A stretch of DNA of 6,756 nt from Kiritimatiellota bacterium (GTDB taxonomy: Bacteria; Verrucomicrobiota; Kiritimatiellia; JAAZAB01): assembly GCA_008636095.1 (NCBI GenBank), contig VSJD01000144.1, positions 1-6,756 of the forward strand, in the 5' to 3' direction. The stretch's first letter is position 1. Each line of letters opens with the position of its first letter. Below, in pieces: positions 5,197 to 6,756 of this stretch. A model generated the notes under the pieces. The model searched no databases. It saw nothing but the letters and a program-made list of their open reading frames with translations, and was not told the origin of the DNA. The position numbers were made by a program, and so were the translations under genes.

Positions 5197-5393
5197 AGCC
5201 GGGTACACCTGTTCGCCTTCAGATCCTTGACGGCCTGATCTGCCAATGCGTCCAGCTTGCCGCTCTGAACATCCTGTTCAAACTGTCTATCCCAGACACC
5301 GGCATCAAACTCCTCGAACCAAGAACGAAAAGAATAAAGTTCCCGTTCGGGCAAATGCTGAACAGCTTTTTCTATTTCTCGAACTGTAGTCAT
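5193..5393 (-). CDS. Antitoxin of RelE/ParE-like pair
   Basis: 66 residues: TTVREIEKAVQHLPERELYS, FRSWFEEFD, then WDRQFEQDVQSGKLDALADQAVKDL and a short tail. This pattern is common in small antitoxins coded just before RelE/ParE-type toxins. It should neutralise the toxin by direct binding, with the WDRQFEQDV helix as likely wrap-around segment (inference). It has no obvious separate DNA-binding domain. ATG 5393 is the only sensible start, with a poor ribosome binding site. Its stop overlaps the toxin start by 4 bases. Confidence 0.82.
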   Translation of the reverse strand: MTTVREIEKAVQHLPERELYSFRSWFEEFDAGVWDRQFEQDVQSGKLDALADQAVKDLKANRCTRL

Positions 5394-5447
5394 GGTGTAG
5401 ATTTAATCTTTTAACTGTTCCAAAACAAGCATAATTTTTTAAGCTAG
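5394..5447 (-). other. AT-rich region upstream of antitoxin
   Basis: Likely holds the promoter of the antitoxin-toxin pair because it is AT-rich and directly upstream, but no clear -35/-10 pair is visible. Confidence 0.3.
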
Positions 5448-5627
5448 CCTGATCTATTCATGCGCCAAGTTTGCCACAGGTGCAAGGCAAAATCGGCGCA
5501 CCTTTCGGTGACTTTTGGTGAAAAACAGCAAAAAGTCTTGGTTCAAAAATGTTTTTTCCGCTATATGTGTATCCTCTTTGTTTTCAACATTTAATATTGC
5601 TTTTGCTGTTTTCATGAATAGATCAGG
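5448..5627. mobile_element. Second MITE-like nested inverted repeat
   Basis: Perfect 15-base terminal inverted repeats CCTGATCTATTCATG (5448-5462) and 5613-5627 enclose 150 bases. A second perfect pair, AACAGCAAAA (5523-5532) and TTTTGCTGTT (5601-5610), lies directly next to the right end but 60 bases from the left end. A stem TTTGCC/GGCAAA is also present near 5468-5489. Like the element at 1927-2169, it has one continuous and one split arm, and its ends also start with CCTGA. No transposase and no clear target duplication. Confidence 0.6.
5454..5615 (-). CDS. Doubtful small ORF filling the inverted repeat
   Basis: 53 codons from ATG 5615 to TAG 5454: MKTAKAILNVENKEDTHIAE, a QDFLLFF segment, and a basic KSHRKVRR tail. 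Start and stop both lie inside the terminal inverted repeats. The frame is open upstream to TTG 5690, with AAGGAGG between that codon and the ATGs. Not recognised. It could be a chance frame in an element, so a protein is not claimed with confidence. Confidence 0.2.
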   Translation of the reverse strand: MKTAKAILNVENKEDTHIAEKTFLNQDFLLFFTKSHRKVRRFCLAPVANLAHE

Positions 5628-5802
5628 ATAGGGGAACATTTCCTGGTTCGGATACTCCGTTAACCCTGCGATTCCTCCTTCGGCGGACAAGGCTCACCGG
5701 GCTATGATGCGGCACCCCGTTGGAGTGCAAAGCTTCAGCCCAAAGCCTACCTGCCCGTAGTACTTCGCTCAGCGTTACAGGCGGGCAAGCTGTCGTCTGA
5801 TT
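5628..5802. other. Spacer with hairpin downstream of H-X-DG pilin
   Basis: Contains a palindrome with TGCCCG 5752-5757 and CGGGCA 5782-5787, with CTTCGCTCAGCG inside, belonging to the same loose family as the leader palindromes. It starts 15 bases after the pilin stop and has no U-run, so a Rho-independent terminator is not supported. A single CTGTCGT heptad lies near 5791. A fragment CTTCGGCGGACAAGG (5679-5693) resembles other palindromes. Confidence 0.5.
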
Positions 5803-6756
5803 TCACATCCCCGTAAAATTTGTGACCGAAATGTTATTGGTAAAACTCGCTTGTGAAATGTTATTAGAGCCAATCCAGCCGACATGGCCATCCATGGCCA
5901 CGTAATTGGCGCCATAGACATTGTCCTTGCCCAGATGATGAAAACCGACTTCCGTCAGCCACCAGGCATTGGTCCATTTGGGCGTGTCCTGGGTAACAGC
6001 CTCACCTTGGCTATTGGTGCCATTGAACATCCAATTGGTGTAGCTAAGCGTCGCCCACCAACCGTCCCTGGCATTCCAATCAATAAAAGCGATGACATTT
6101 GCAGGTATGTCTTTCTTGTTCTTATAAAGTTGCCGGTGGTTGATGGCATAGGTGGTGAAACTTGGATCCAAATTTAGTTTGCCATTGGCGTCATAGCCGG
6201 GGCCATAATCCACGCGCTGTTCAAAATCTGCTAACACCACCTCATAACCCGCCCAATCGATCGTATCCCGCAGCCCCTTGAAATTTGGTGAATCCGGGTC
6301 AAAGAAATTTCCGTCTTTTTTTATCTGTTGCATCACGGCCGGACAAACCCGGATGGATGAATTGCCGGCTGAGAGCGACTGGATCGTAACCTCGGCAGGG
6401 ATATATGCTGGAATCATATTCTTCCAATAATCCATCTCACTGCCAGCTTGCCCGCCCGATGGTGACACGCGATCCCCATAGGTCCCCTTCAGCCCCGTTT
6501 CTGAAGCATCATAGCCACGCCCCGCATTCTGGCCGCCAGCGCCTGGATAAATAAAATAGCCGCTTTTATCCGCCATATACTGGTTCATGGCAATGCCGTA
6601 CTGGCGGAGATTGTTCTGGCAATTGGAGGACCAGGCCTTTTCGCGCATGGTGCGGATATTGGGGATCAACAGCATTAGCAAAATAGCGATAATGGCCACC
6701 ACGACCATTAATTCGACCAGGGTGAAACCAGACGACAGACGACAGACGACGGACGA
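5803..6756 (-). CDS. DUF1559-like prepilin, 5' end outside window
   Basis: 317 residues seen; the frame is open at the right edge and the start lies beyond it. The first residues SSVVCRLSSG are heptad-encoded leader, then FTLVELMVVVAIIAILLMLLIP, with cleavage after Gly10 and Glu at +5. The Trp/Asn/Gly/Asp-rich mature domain of about 307 residues ends with HHLGKDNVYGANYVAMDGHV. This resembles the H-X9-DG segment of pilin-like proteins frequent in Planctomycetes, Verrucomicrobia and Lentisphaerae, but the spacing is 14 residues (His274 to Asp289-Gly290). Such proteins are annotated as type II secretion or DUF1559 proteins; their job is unknown. It lies upstream of the toxin-antitoxin pair, separated by more than 400 bases. 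Confidence 0.85.
   Translation of the reverse strand, partial: SSVVCRLSSGFTLVELMVVVAIIAILLMLLIPNIRTMREKAWSSNCQNNLRQYGIAMNQYMADKSGYFIYPGAGGQNAGRGYDASETGLKGTYGDRVSPSGGQAGSEMDYWKNMIPAYIPAEVTIQSLSAGNSSIRVCPAVMQQIKKDGNFFDPDSPNFKGLRDTIDWAGYEVVLADFEQRVDYGPGYDANGKLNLDPSFTTYAINHRQLYKNKKDIPANVIAFIDWNARDGWWATLSYTNWMFNGTNSQGEAVTQDTPKWTNAWWLTEVGFHHLGKDNVYGANYVAMDGHVGWIGSNNISQASFTNNISVTNFTGM
6729..6756 (-). repeat. Heptad array in H-X-DG pilin leader (continues off edge)
   Basis: CAGACGA three times and CGGACGA, four units in perfect register, ending one codon before the Gly of the cleavage site. In the gene direction it is CTGTCGT type. Confidence 0.95.

Noticed and set aside
5460..5594. Plus-strand 44-codon ORF with a CxxC pair
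   Set aside because: It lies inside the inverted-repeat element, lacks a ribosome binding site, and overlaps the minus ORF; probably chance.
5752..5787. Rho-independent terminator after the H-X-DG pilin
   Set aside because: The hairpin is in the right place, but there is no U-run after it and it belongs to the dispersed palindrome family.

Overview
The window is a block of minus-strand genes dominated by type IV pilin-like (pseudopilin) proteins. Six are visible: a cut-off one at the left edge (591 to 1), a GspH/FimT-like one (1400 to 747), three GspG-like or related ones (3242 to 2409, 4057 to 3401, 4899 to 4069), and a cut-off DUF1559-like one with an H-X-DG type motif at the right edge (6756 to 5803). 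Two small toxin-antitoxin pairs lie between them: hicB-hicA (1865 to 1465) and an antitoxin plus RelE/ParE-like toxin pair (5393 to 4942). All convincing genes are on the minus strand, so the block reads right to left.

The many divergent prepilins with FTL(I/V)E motifs, the PilV-like/GspH-like pair resembling the 'Verru_Chthon' cassettes, the H-X-DG protein and the abundant palindromic repeats suggest a member of the PVC group (Verrucomicrobiota, Kiritimatiellota or Lentisphaerota) or a relative such as Omnitrophota. This is inferred from gene style. No rRNA or other marker is present.

The striking feature is what sits in front of each pilin. The region between the start codon and the prepilin peptidase site is a mosaic of 7-base tandem repeats (types CTGAYYT, CTGTCGT, CGTCCGT, CTGGCGT, CGTGGAG) and GC-rich palindromes, so the cleaved leaders are about 52-86 residues long instead of the usual 5-30. 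The repeats run up to the cleavage site, while the mature pilin is normal. The same heptads also occur between genes. Because 7 and 3 share no factor, a pure heptad array encodes the same 7-residue peptide, circularly permuted, in all three frames of a strand.

Layout by position: 1-591 partial PilV-like pilin; 592-746 spacer with a heptad array; 747-1400 GspH-like pilin; 1401-1464 spacer with a short array; 1465-1865 hicBA; 1866-2408 spacer with a MITE-like nested inverted repeat, palindromes and an array; 2409-3242 GspG-like pilin; 3243-3400 repeat-filled spacer; 3401-4057 and 4069-4899 pilins 11 bases apart; 4942-5393 toxin-antitoxin pair; 5394-5802 spacer with a second MITE-like inverted repeat, a doubtful small ORF and a hairpin; 5803-6756 partial H-X-DG pilin. 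The pilins are probably substrates of one prepilin peptidase and parts of one or more type II secretion or type IV pilus-like machines. No ATPase, platform protein or peptidase gene lies in the window.
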